Below, piece after piece: positions 9,303 to 19,968 of a DNA stretch of 64,000 nt. The first letter of the stretch is position 1, and each line of letters starts with the position of its first letter. The notes beneath the pieces were generated by a model, which saw only the letters and a list, made by a program, of their open reading frames with translations, made no database searches and was not told the origin of the DNA. This stretch comes from Macropodus opercularis (Eukaryota; Chordata; Actinopteri; Anabantiformes; Osphronemidae): assembly GCA_030770545.1 (NCBI GenBank), contig CM061099.1, positions 18,129,501 to 18,193,500 of the forward strand, written 5' to 3'. The translations under genes were made by a program, and so were the position numbers.

Positions 9303-10350
9303 TGAAAAAAAAGGAAACTTACATTGATAGGGGGTCCCAGAATGCCAGGATTTTTACTTCGAATCGGCATCACACACTTAGACCATTTCCTATCGTGCAA
9401 CATAAAGTACAGAAATTAATAAATAAAGACTTACCGTTACAGGGTGGCCAATAGTGCCAGCATTTGTCCTCAGACCTGCTAAACACGCTTTGACCATTCC
9501 CTAACATACAATGTAATACAACATGTTACATTGACAGGAGGTTACAGAATACCAGGATTTTCAGTTGACCTGGCATCAAACGCTGGGACCATTCCCTGTC
9601 TTACAATGCAATACACAAAATAAAAAAAAAACAAACCTTACATTGATAGGGGGTCCCAGAACGCCAGGACCATTTCCTATCGTGCAACATACAGTAAAGA
9701 AATTAATAAATAAAGACTTACCGTCACAGGGTGGCCAATAGTGCCAGCATTTGTCCTAGGACCTGCAAAACACACTTTGACCATTCCCTAACATACAATG
9801 TAATACAACATGTTACATTGACAGGAGGTCTCAGAATACCAGGATTTTCAGATAACCTGGCATCACACACTGGGACCATTCCCTGTTTTACAATGAAAAA
9901 AAAGGAAACTTACGTTGACAGGGTGTCCCAGAATGCCAGGACTATACCCCCAACCTGGCATCACACACTGGGACTATTCGCTGCCTTACAATGCAATACA
10001 CAAAATTAAAAAAACAAACAATAACCTTACATTGACAGGGGGTCCCAGAATACCAAGATTTTCAGTTGACCTGGCATCACACACTGGGACCATTTCCTAT
10101 CGTGCAACTAAAAGTAAAGAAATTAATAAATAAAGACTTACTGTTACAAGGTGGCCAATAGTGCCAGCATTTGTCCTAGGACCTGCAAAACACACTTAGA
10201 CCATTCCCTAACATACAATGTAATACAACATGTTACATTGACAGGAGGTCCCAGAATGCCAGGATTTTCAGTTGACCTGGCATCACACACTGGGAACATT
10301 TCCTATCGTGCAACATAAAGTGAAGAAATCAATTAATAAAGACTTACCGT
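9303..10350 (-). repeat. Core/linker array 3 (unit 1, exon-1 side)
   Basis: Last array before the 5' part of intron 1. Contains a Y core with the TAAACACGC variant near 9478 and a collapsed X core at 9642-9676. That core is 35 bp, having lost 32 bp covering loop, right inner arm and most of the right outer arm. Ends where a Y core is replaced after CACAGGG by the half-module at 10351-10361. Confidence 0.88.
9642..9676. repeat. Collapsed 35-bp X core
   Basis: X core in which CCAGGA is joined directly to CCATTTC, with GGA shared at both edges of the 32-bp deletion. The deletion removes one side of the hairpin. The same product recurs at 17592-17626, 23125-23159 and 28659-28693 and near 43410, 43896 and 48764, always with AACGCC in place of AATGCC, so it is one event that was later copied. 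Confidence 0.8.
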
Positions 10351-10760
10351 CACAGGGTTTTCTGCAACTGCGTGTTTCCCCTGTGATGCAGAGCGACGAG
10401 AGGCCGCTACGCTAGTCCACAATCACCAAATAAACCATTTACTGCAGCTAAGGCACAACAGGTGTCGCTTTTGCTTCACTTACAGGACTTCCTTAGAAAA
10501 TATGTTAAATATTAGCTATTGTCTTCTACCGAACAATATTAGCATAGTTCATTCACTGAAAAAGGTGCTCAAGACATTATACGGGCATCTTCCTGCCACG
10601 TTCCTTGCAGCTTATCCACTAAACCCAATGCACCTACATTACAAAAGCATGGATGTAAACTAAATTCTGTCCTTATTATCACGACATTTCTTCAGAAAAC
10701 AGAACATGACAAATCAACATAGAAATAAGCATTTTTGTCTCTGCTGTACGGAAAGCTTAC
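10351..10760 (-). other. 5' end of SYCE2 intron 1, gene 1, with a degenerate half-module
   Basis: Between the first-exon donor and the array. The part at about 10362-10570 is a diverged relative of the non-core module (compare 4960-5170 and 5800-5960): it shares the CTGTGATGCAGAG stretch, the block around TTCTAAG, and the GAACAATATTAGCATA stretch. The modules were therefore probably built from this intron. At the array boundary a 14-nt segment (10348-10361) has AG before it and GTAAG after it, a possible micro-exon with weak support. No protein gene seen. Confidence 0.6.
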
Positions 10761-10809
10761 CTGTCTGCCATAGCACGCGTCCGTCAATACCCCGAACACA
10801 TGGTTTCAT
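10761..10809 (-). CDS. syce2: SYCE2-like gene 1, probable first coding exon
   Basis: ATG at 10807-10809 opens a frame of 16 codons (MKPCVRGIDGRVLWQT) plus one base before a GTAAGC donor (10755-10760). A TGA directly precedes this ATG in the same frame. The exon leaves in phase 1 and exon 2 at 1202 enters in phase 1, so direct splicing gives 49 + 137 + 114 = 300 nt, 99 codons plus stop. That is why I chose this start over the ATG at 10769-10771 (MAD...), which exits in phase 2 and cannot join exon 2. Without RNA evidence the start remains uncertain, and 99 residues is short beside human SYCE2 (about 218). The other frame contains a five-codon upstream frame starting at 10801. Confidence 0.5.
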
Positions 10810-11291
10810 TCAAAACATTGATTAGGCCACGATGACCTTTACTTTGGCCTTACGACCTGCTGTATCGTGACTGTATTAATGCCGCCGGTGCACCCAAGAG
10901 GCCAGTCAGCTTATGGGCTGGATGTGCGTGAAACGACACTGAAATCCTTTTCTGTTCTGGACATTTTTACTCTCTTACGCAATCCAGTTGTGCAGTACAG
11001 TCCACAGAGTAGCTACATGACCAACCTCTAGGCCATGTCCGTTCTGTTCAAGATGAGTATGTGAGTTAAACTTCTAAAACGTTTGGCCCACTAGCTAGCG
11101 TAGGTAGACACTGGCAAATGTGTCACACAAAATGTACTACATATACTACATGTTGACACTGGAGGCGCAGATTCTTCTTGTAGGAGTGTGATCTACTCAA
11201 TTGAAATACATAAAGTACTAGTTACAACTTGTAATGTGTCAAAGTATTTAGGCAGATGATGAACTTATCTTTTCTGTCTTTTTGTTAATAG
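10810..11291. promoter_or_regulatory. SYCE2 gene 1 upstream region fused to remnant GCDH intron
   Basis: Sequence upstream of SYCE2 exon 1, containing several CpG dinucleotides near 10774-10800 and 10880-10900, that runs straight into the acceptor of orphan GCDH exon 2. The duplication joint must lie in this interval, but its exact position cannot be seen because the original left flank is outside the window. I see no clear TATA box. Nearly identical sequence occurs at 37751-38233, with one extra CC near 38035. Confidence 0.5.
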
Positions 11292-11365
11292 GAACTCATG
11301 ATGTCCATGCCTTGATCCTGGGTGGAGCCATTACTGGACTGCAATCCTTCACTGTTGGAAGGTAA
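11292..11365 (+). pseudogene. Orphan GCDH last exon, copy 2
   Basis: Identical reading to the exon at 21-94, including the acceptor and the TAA stop. No other GCDH coding exon can be recognised between this exon and the first exon of SYCE2-like gene 1 (10761-10809), only about 480 bp of remnant last-intron and promoter sequence. It therefore cannot encode the enzyme by itself. It could be spliced onto a transcript starting upstream, but nothing in the sequence demands that. Confidence 0.8.
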
Positions 11366-12122
11366 AGCTTCTCCAGTCTTCTTACTTGGAATGAGCTGAG
11401 GTGAAACAAGGAACACTGTGCAACCTGTTCATCTGTCCCCTAACAAACTTGGAGGATATTTGAAACTTGGCTTGTTGGGATACAGCAATATATCTATCAG
11501 ATTAATTAATTTTTTAGTGTTTAACTGTTTTCTCATAACTGATCTATAGCCTCCATTTGATATCTGGTTAATGTTTACGGTCCGCTTAACTAAAGAGTTG
11601 GTTATATTTATGATATGAGTGTAAAGATGTTTAAATTTTAAATGTGTGAATACAGGTACATGCAGTATGTACAAGCCCTTTACACGTAATTATATCCAAT
11701 ATCGGTGTCATGTTTGTTCTGTTTTTGAGGAGTTTGGTGAAATATGTAATACTCTGATATTGTAATTTCTTAAATATACAAAAATAAAAAAGACCTTCAC
11801 ACCAATGTGGATTGGACTGTTGCATTTATTTACTGAATGAACCCATACTGGCTATGCCTCTAAATAAAACATGGCATTTGCTCTTCATAGTCAAAAGAGT
11901 TGTGAACACTCCAAGATGCATCTTGGGGTAAAAAAGTGAAACGCAAGGTGAGTAATATTACCACTAAAGGAAAGTGCTTTGTATACTCGCTAACACAACT
12001 TCAATCTAATACGAACATCAGGATAGAAACTAGCTTATGGACATTCTGATGCCTGACCAATGGGCAGACCTTCTCGAAGACAAGCCACAGCCCGGTTGGC
12101 CTCCAGGAGCTCCTTACTGATC

Positions 12123-12236
12123 TTAGTGCAGCGTTCGCACCTCATACAGCTCCTGCATTTTCACCTCCATCTCATTATTGTTGTCTTCATAGACCATGTA
12201 CATGTGCTCCCTCATCAGCTGGCACTTCTCCGTCAC
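12123..12236 (-). CDS. syce2: SYCE2-like gene 2, terminal coding exon
   Basis: Copy of 852-965 with the same acceptor, helix and stop (12123-12125). Near its end it encodes Glu (ELYEV) where gene 1 has Asp (ELYDV). Glu is also present in gene 3, so gene 1 carries the derived base. The same extra base puts the remaining SYCE2-like residues (12035-12122) out of frame. Confidence 0.75.
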   Translation of the reverse strand: MTEKCQLMREHMYMVYEDNNNEMEVKMQELYEVRTLH

Positions 12237-12336
12237 CTGCAACAGGATAATCAAATCAAGGACAAGACTAGTGGGCAGAGATGGTCTGACGGACTCTGAT
12301 CACCGCATTAAAAAGCTTGCCTATGATCAGTAGTAC

Positions 12337-12473
12337 CTTTGCCACTAGCTTCTCCTGAAAATCCTCCATCGCCTTCTCACTGCTAGCACGATTGTTGATC
12401 TGCTCAATCACTCCCTGCAATGTTCTGCTGATGATGTCTATTGTTGAGCTATAGACAACATTAAAGTAGGTCA
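12337..12473 (-). CDS. syce2: SYCE2-like gene 2, exon 2
   Basis: Copy of the 137-nt exon at 1066-1202, with acceptor, donor and reading frame intact and no coding change that I can see. Phase 1 in, phase 0 out. Confidence 0.8.
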
Positions 12474-12563
12474 CTGTGGAAATGTAAAGAACAAAACAGT
12501 TTAATAACATGAAAGAATTATTACTTCTCTGAGTGATCTATACAGCCTGCAGCTGATTCTTCT

Positions 12564-15500
12564 AACTTACAATGAAAAAAAACAATAACCTTATATTGAT
12601 AGGGGATCCCAGAATGCCAGGATTTTTACTTCGACCTGGCATCACACACTGGGACCATTTCCTATCGTGCAACATAAAGTGAAGAAATCAATTAATAAAG
12701 ACTTACCGTCACAGGGTGGCCAATAGTGCCAGCATTTGTCCTAGGACCTGCGAAACACGCTTTGACCATTCCCTAAAATACAATGTAATACAACATGTTA
12801 CATTGACAGGAGGTCTCAGAATACCAGGATTTTCAGTTGACCTGGCATCACACACTGGGACCATTCCCTGTCTTACAATGAAAAAAAAGGAAACTTACAT
12901 TGACAGGGGGTCCCAGAATGCCAGGACTATACCCCCAACCTGGCACCAGACACTGGGACCATTCCCTGTCTTGCAATCCAATACACAAAATAAAAAAACA
13001 AACAATAACCTTGCTTTGATAGGGGGTCCCAGAATGCCAGGATTTTTACTTCGACCTGGCATCATACACTGGGACCATTTCCTATCGTGCAACTAAAAGT
13101 ATAGAAATTAATAAATAAAGACTTACCGTTACAGGGTGGCCAATAGTGCCAGCATTTGTCCTCAGACCTGCAAAACACACTTTGACCATTCCCTAACATA
13201 CAATGTAATACAACATGTTACATTGACAGGGGGTCCCAGAATACCAAGATTTTCAGTTGACCTGGCATCACACACTGGGACCATTTCCTATCGTGCAACA
13301 TAACGTGAAGAAATTAATTAATAAAGACTTATCGTTACAGGGTGGCCAAAAGCGCCAGCATTTGTCCTCAGACCTGCAAAACACGCTTAGACCATTCCCT
13401 AACATACAATGTAATACAACATGTTACATTGACAGGGGGTCCCAGAATGCCAGGATTTTTACTTCGACCTGGCATCACACACTGGGACCATTCCCTGTCT
13501 TAAAATGAAAAAAAAAACAAACAATAACCTTACTTTGACAGGGGGTCCCAGAATGCCAGGATTTTCAGTTTGACCTGGCATCACACACTGGGACTATTCG
13601 CTGTCTTAAAATGCAATACACAAAATTAAAGAAACAAACATTAACCTTACGTTGATAGGGGATCCCAGAATGCCAGGATGTTTTACTTCGACCTGACATC
13701 ACACAATGGGACCATTCCCTGTCTTAAAATGAAAAAAAAAACAATAACCTTACTTTGATAGGGGGTCCCAGAATGCCAGGATTTTTAGTTGACCTGGCAT
13801 CACACACTGGGACCATTTCCTAGCTTACAATGAAAAAAAACAATAACCTTACTTTGATAGGGCGTCCCAGAATGCCAGGATTTTTACTTCGACCTGGCAT
13901 CATACACAGGGACCATTTTCTATCGTGCAACTTAAAGTATAGAAATTAATAAATAAAGACTTACCGTTACAGGGTGGCCAATAGTGCCAGCATTTGTCCT
14001 CAGACCTGCAAAACACGCTTAGACCATTCCCTAACATACAATGTAATACAACATGTTACATTGACAGGGGGTCCCAGAATGCCAGGATTTTTACTTCGAC
14101 CTGACATCACACACTGGGACCATTTCCTGTCTTACAATGAAAAAAAAGGAAACTTACGTTGACAGGGGATCCCAAAATGCCAGGACTATACCCCCAACCT
14201 GGCATCACACACTGGGACCATTCCCTGTCTTACAATGCAATACACAAAATAAAAAAAACCAATAACCTTACATTGATAGGGGGTCCCAGAATGCCAGGAT
14301 TTTTACTTCGACCTGGCATCACACACTGGGACCATTTCCTATCGTGCAACTAAAAGTATAGAAATTAATAAATAAAGACTTACCGTTACAGGGTGGCCAA
14401 TAGTGCCAGCATTTGTCCTCAGACCTGCAAAACACGCTTTGACCATTCCCTAACATACAATGTAATACAACATGTTACATTGATAGGGGATCCCAGAATG
14501 CCAGGATTTTTACTTCGACCTGGCATCACACACTGGGACCATTTCCTATCGTACAACATAAAGTATAGAAATTAATAAATAAAGACTTACCGTTACAGGG
14601 TGGCCAATAGTGCCAGCATTTGTCCTCAGACCTGCAAAACACGCTTTGACCATTCCCTAACATACAATGTAATACAACATGTTACATTGACAGGGGGTCC
14701 CAGAATGCCAGGATTTTTACTTCGACCTGACATCACACACTGGGACCATTCACTGTCTTAAAATGAAAAAAAAGGAAACTTACGTTGACAGGGGGTCCCA
14801 GAATGCCAGGACTATACCCCCAACCTGGCATCACACACTGGGACCATTCCCTGTCTTACAATGCAATACACAAAATAAAAAAAAACAATAACCTTACATT
14901 GATAGGGGGTCCCAGAATACCAGGATTTTTAGTTTGACCGGGCATCACACACTGGGACCATTCCCTGTCTTACAATGAAAAAAAAGGAAACTTACGTTGA
15001 CAGGGGGTCCCAGAATGCCAGGATTTTTACTTCGACCTGGCATCACACACTGGGACCATTTCCTATCGCGCAACATAAAGTATAGAAATTGTTAATTAAT
15101 AAAGACTTACCGTTACAGGGTGGCCAATAGTGCCAGCATTTGTCCTAGGACCTGCAAAACACGCTTTGACCTTCCCCTAACATACAATGTAATACAACAT
15201 GTTACATTGATAGGGGATCCCAGAATGCCAGGATTTTTACTTCGACCTGACATCACACACTGGGACCATTCCCTGTATTACAATGCAATACACAAAATAA
15301 AAAAAAAAACAATAACCTCACATTGATAGGGGGTCCCAGAATGCCAGGTTTTTTACTTCGACCTGGCATCACACACCTATTGCGCAACATAAAGTATAGA
15401 AATTAATAAATAAAGACTTACCGTTACAGGGTGGCCAATAGTGCCAGCATTTGTCCTAGGACCTGCAAAACACGCTTTGACCATTCCCTAACATACAATG

Positions 15501-15943
15501 TAATACAACATGTTACATTGACAGGGGGTCCCAGAATGCCAGGATTTTCAGTTTGACCTGGCATCACACACTGGGACCATTTCCTATCTTGCAACATAAA
15601 GTATAGAAATTAATCAATAAAGACTTACCGTCACAGGGTGGCCAATAGTGCCAGCATTTGTCCTCAGACCTGCAAAACACACTTAGACCATTCCCTGTCT
15701 TACAATGAAAAAAAAAAGGAAACTTACGTTGACAGGGGGTCCCAGAATGCCAGGACTATACCCCCAACCTGGCATCACACACTGGGACCATTCCCTGTCT
15801 TACAATCCAATACACAAAATAAAAAAAACAATAACCTTACATTGACAGGGGGTCCCAGAATGCCAGGATTTTTACTTCGACCTGGCATCGCACACTAGAA
15901 CCATTTCCTATCGTGCAAAATCAAGGAATTCAATTAATAAAGA
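12564..15943 (-). repeat. Core/linker array 4 (unit 2)
   Basis: Counterpart of array 1 at offset 11271-11272, with very few differences: an extra A near 13510, TATTG for CATTG near 12592, and AAAACC for AAAAAC near 14260. It retains the 98-bp X+B subunit that is missing from array 2. No gene. Confidence 0.9.
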
Positions 15944-17252
15944 CTTACCTTCATAAATGCTGTCTTTTTTTCCTGGGATGCCGGGCAAAACCAAAGAGCA
16001 GTCTGCCTCATAGCGGTAGCAAGGAGCCATGCATTTAGTTTGCATAGCACGCAATGATGAGGAGCGCAGCCTTGGGAACTGGCAAATTAGAAAAACATTT
16101 GAATATTCCAATTTAAGATATGTATTTCTATAATATACTAGAAAATAAATACAATGTTAAACAATCACTGACCTAAGTGTAAAGAGGACCACAAAACAGC
16201 ACCAGTACATGACAACAAAACACTCCTTTCTGTAACTGCATGTTTCCCCTGTGATGCAGAGCGACGAGGTGCCGCTACGACAGCCCGCAATCACCAAATC
16301 AACCATATACTGAAGCGAAGGCACAACAGGTTTTGTCCAATCTTCACTCATTTCTTTAGAAAACATGTTAAATACTAGCTATTGTCTTTTACTGAACAAT
16401 ATTAGCATACTTACTACACTGAAAAAGGTGCTCACAGCAAAATACACACATCTAAAGTGTTCTAGCATCTATAGTCCCTCTTCAACCAATGACCCAAACA
16501 ACTTTCACGGGATTAAAAACGGCAGAAAATTACCTCTGCAAATTGGCTAATGTGTCTAACGCTAAATGCTAATGCTACCTGGTTACCGTTACTAAGGACA
16601 AACTTAAACCTAAACTTAGTAAACATAGCACCCTAAGTGGATAAAATACATTTTCGATTATATGGATAATATTCCTAAAACAATGCTGGCATACTGTGAT
16701 AAATCCGATCACTGAGTCCATACTCACTTTGGAAGATGATGCACTTTATCGTCCCGCCTGACCGCTCTACGTCTGTCTCTTCTTTGGCTCCTCACGACAT
16801 CCCAGTATAAACGACCAGTCCGCCCCCTAGCGGTAGCTACCAGTCTTGCATTTAGTTTACGTGGCATGCAATGACGTGGAGCGTAGCCCTGGGAACTGGT
16901 ACATTAGACAAAGCAAAAATGGAAAACATTGAATATTCCACTTTAAATTATGCATTTCTGAAATATATTTAAAACTAAATATAAACACTGACAGGGCGGC
17001 CCAAATGCTTAAGAAATTATCAGTGACACCACTATGACCACAAAACAGCATGAGTACATGACAACAAAATACTGGCGTTTCTGTGATTGCATGTGTGTGA
17101 TGCAGAGCCACAATAGAGGCCGCTACGTCAGCCCACAATCACCACATCAACCATATAATGAAGCTAAGCACAACAGCTGTCGCCGGTGCTTCACTTACAG
17201 GACTTGCTTAGAAAATATGTTAAATAGCAATGGACCATTCCTTGACTCACAA
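15944..17252 (-). repeat. Module 3
   Basis: Copy of module 1 at offset 11272. Shares with modules 1 and 2 a 14-bp deletion before GAAAAACATTTG and the TATAAA form of the spacer. CTCF-like motif 16820-16833. Confidence 0.9.
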
Positions 17253-19968
17253 TGAAAAAAAAGGAAACTTACATTGATAGGGGGTCCCAGAATGCCAGGA
17301 TTTTTACTTCGAATCGGCATCACACACTTAGACCATTTCCTATCGTGCAACATAAAGTACAGAAATTAATAAATAAAGACTTACCGTTACAGGGTGGCCA
17401 ATAGTGCCAGCATTTGTCCTCAGACCTGCTAAACACGCTTTGACCATTCCCTAACATACAATGTAATACAACATGTTACATTGACAGGAGGTTACAGAAT
17501 ACCAGGATTTTCAGTTGACCTGGCATCAAACGCTGGGACCATTCCCTGTCTTACAATGCAATACACAAAATAAAAAAAAAACAAACCTTACATTGATAGG
17601 GGGTCCCAGAACGCCAGGACCATTTCCTATCGTGCAACATACAGTAAAGAAATTAATAAATAAAGACTTACCGTCACAGGGTGGCCAATAGTGCCAGCAT
17701 TTGTCCTAGGACCTGCAAAACACACTTTGACCATTCCCTAACATACAATGTAATACAACATGTTACATTGACAGGAGGTCTCAGAATACCAGGATTTTCA
17801 GATAACCTGGCATCACACACTGGGACCATTCCCTGTTTTACAATGAAAAAAAAGGAAACTTACGTTGACAGGGTGTCCCAGAATGCCAGGACTATACCCC
17901 CAACCTGGCATCACACACTGGGACTATTCGCTGCCTTACAATGCAATACACAAAATTAAAAAAACAAACAATAACCTTACATTGACAGGGGGTCCCAGAA
18001 TACCAAGATTTTCAGTTGACCTGGCATCACACACTGGGACCATTTCCTATCGTGCAACTAAAAGTGAAGGAATCAATTAATAAAGACTTACCGTTATAGG
18101 GTGGCCAATAGTGCCAGCATTTGTCCTAGGACCTGCAAAACACGCTTTGACCTTTCCCTAACATACAATGTAATACAACATGTTACATTGACAGGAGGTA
18201 TCAGAATACCAGGATTTTCAGTTGACCTGGCATCACACGCTGGGACCATTCCCTGTCTTAAAATGAAAAAAAAGTAAACTTACGTTGACAGGGGGTCCCA
18301 GAATGCCAGGACTATACCCCCAACCTGGCATCACACACTGGGACCATTCCCTGTCTTACAATGCAATACACAAAATAAAAAAAAAACAATAATCTTACAT
18401 TGATAGGGGGTCCCAGAATGCCAGGATTTTTACTTCGACCTGGCATCACACACTGGGACCATTTCCTATCGTGCAACTAAAAGTGAAGGAATCAATTAAT
18501 AAAGACTTACCGTCACAGGGTGGCCAATAGTGCAAGCATTTGTCCTCAGACCTGCAAAACACGCTTTGACCATTCCCTAACATACAATGTAATAATATAA
18601 CATGTTACATTGATAGGGGATCCCAGAATGCCAGGATTTTCACTTCGACCTGACATCACACACTGGGACCATTCCCTGTCTTACAATGAAAAAAAAGGAA
18701 ACTTACGTTGACAGGGGGTCTCAGAATGCCAGGATTTTTACTTCGACCTGGCATCACACACTGGGACCATTTCCTATCGCGCAACATAAAGTATAGAAAT
18801 TGTTAATTAATAAAGACTTACCGTTACAGGGTGGCCAATAGTGCCAGCATTTGTCCTAGGACCTGCAAAACACGCTTTGACCTTCCCCTAACATACAATG
18901 TAATACAACATGTTACATTGACAGGAGGTCTCAGAATACCAGGATTTTCAGTTTGACCTGGAATCACACGCTGGGACCATTCCCTGTCTTACAATGAAAA
19001 AAAAGGAAACTTACGTTGAAAGCGGGTCCCAGAATGCCAGGACTATACCCCCAACCGGGCATCACACACTGGGACCATTCCCTGTCTTACAATGCAAAAC
19101 ACAAAATAAAAAAAACAATAACCTTACATTGACAGGGTGTCCCAGAATGCCAGGATTTTCAGTTTGACCTGGCATCACACACTGGGACCATTCCCTGTCT
19201 TACAATGAAAAAAAAGGAAACTTACGTTGACAGGGGGTCCCAGAATGCCAGGACTATACCCCCAACCTGGCATCACACACTGGGACCATTCCCTGTCTTA
19301 CAATCCAATACACAAAATAAAAAAAAATACCTTACATTGATAGGGGATCCCAGAATGCCAGGATTTTCAGTTTGACCTGGCATCACACACTGGGACCATT
19401 TCCTATCATGCAACATAAAGTAAAGGAATTAATGAATAAAGACTTACCGTCACAGGGTGGCCAATAGTGCCAGCATTTGTCCTCAGACCTGCAAAACACA
19501 CTTTGACCATTCCCTAACATACAATGTAATACAACATGTTACATTGACAGGAGGTCCCAGAATGCCAGGATTTTCAGTTGACCTGGCATCACACACTGGG
19601 ACCATTTCCTATCTTGCAACATAAAGTATAGAAATTAATAAATAAAGACTTACCGTCACAGGGTGGCCAATAGTGCCAGCATTTGTCCTCAGACCTGCAA
19701 AACACACTTAGACCATTCCCTGTCTTACAATGAAAAAAAAAAGGAAACATACGTTGACAGGGGGTCCCAGAATGCCAGGACTATACCCTCAACCTGGCAT
19801 CACACACTGGGACCATTCCCTGTCTTACAATCCAATACACAAAATAAAAAAAACAATAACCTTACATTGATAGGCGATCCCAGAATGCCAGGATTTTTAC
19901 TTCGACCTGGCATCGCACACTGGAACCATTTCCTATCGTGCAAAATCAAGGAATTCAATTAATAAAGA
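17253..19968 (-). repeat. Core/linker array 5 (unit 2)
   Basis: Follows array 3 at offset 7950 up to about 18060 and then diverges from unit 1. Contains a collapsed core (17592-17626), and X cores with TGGAATCAC where others have TGGCATCAC. From about 17385 it belongs to the 5.53-kb tandem repeat. No gene. Confidence 0.88.

Larger units (their letters stand above)
2702..9443. repeat. 3.4-kb tandem duplication inside array of gene 1
   Basis: Segment 2702-6121 (3420 bp, part of array 1 plus module 1) is followed directly by a second copy, 6122-9443 (3322 bp). The 98-bp difference is exactly one X core plus one linker B, present at about 2855-2952 and missing from the second copy. The joints lie in Y cores: the sequence after CAGACCTGC reads AAAACACGC at 6150 but TAAACACGC at 9478, which marks the crossover. 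Unit 2 has only one copy. Confidence 0.85.
1..11271. repeat. Segmental duplication unit 1 (GCDH 3' exon + SYCE2-like gene 1)
   Basis: First of three direct copies of a GCDH-tail/SYCE2 unit. Its first ~2.2 kb reappear at a constant offset of 11271 bp in unit 2 and 38213 bp in unit 3 with only scattered substitutions. Its last ~920 bp (10351-11271) reappear at 37301-38213. It is the shortest unit because its intron array holds only two 1.3-kb modules. Its left edge lies 20 bases before the GCDH exon, so the true left boundary of the duplication is outside the window. Confidence 0.9.

Noticed and set aside
10761..10771. ATG GCA GAC start (MAD...) for SYCE2
   Set aside because: It leaves the exon in phase 2 and cannot join exon 2 (phase 1) without an extra exon. 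The only candidate is a 14-nt segment at 10348-10361 with a poor acceptor.
11032..11365. Short plus-strand gene starting ATGTCCGTTCTG near 11034 and spliced to the exon at 11292
   Set aside because: The downstream exon is the GCDH C-terminus, so the apparent start exon is most likely chance sequence in the duplicated flank.
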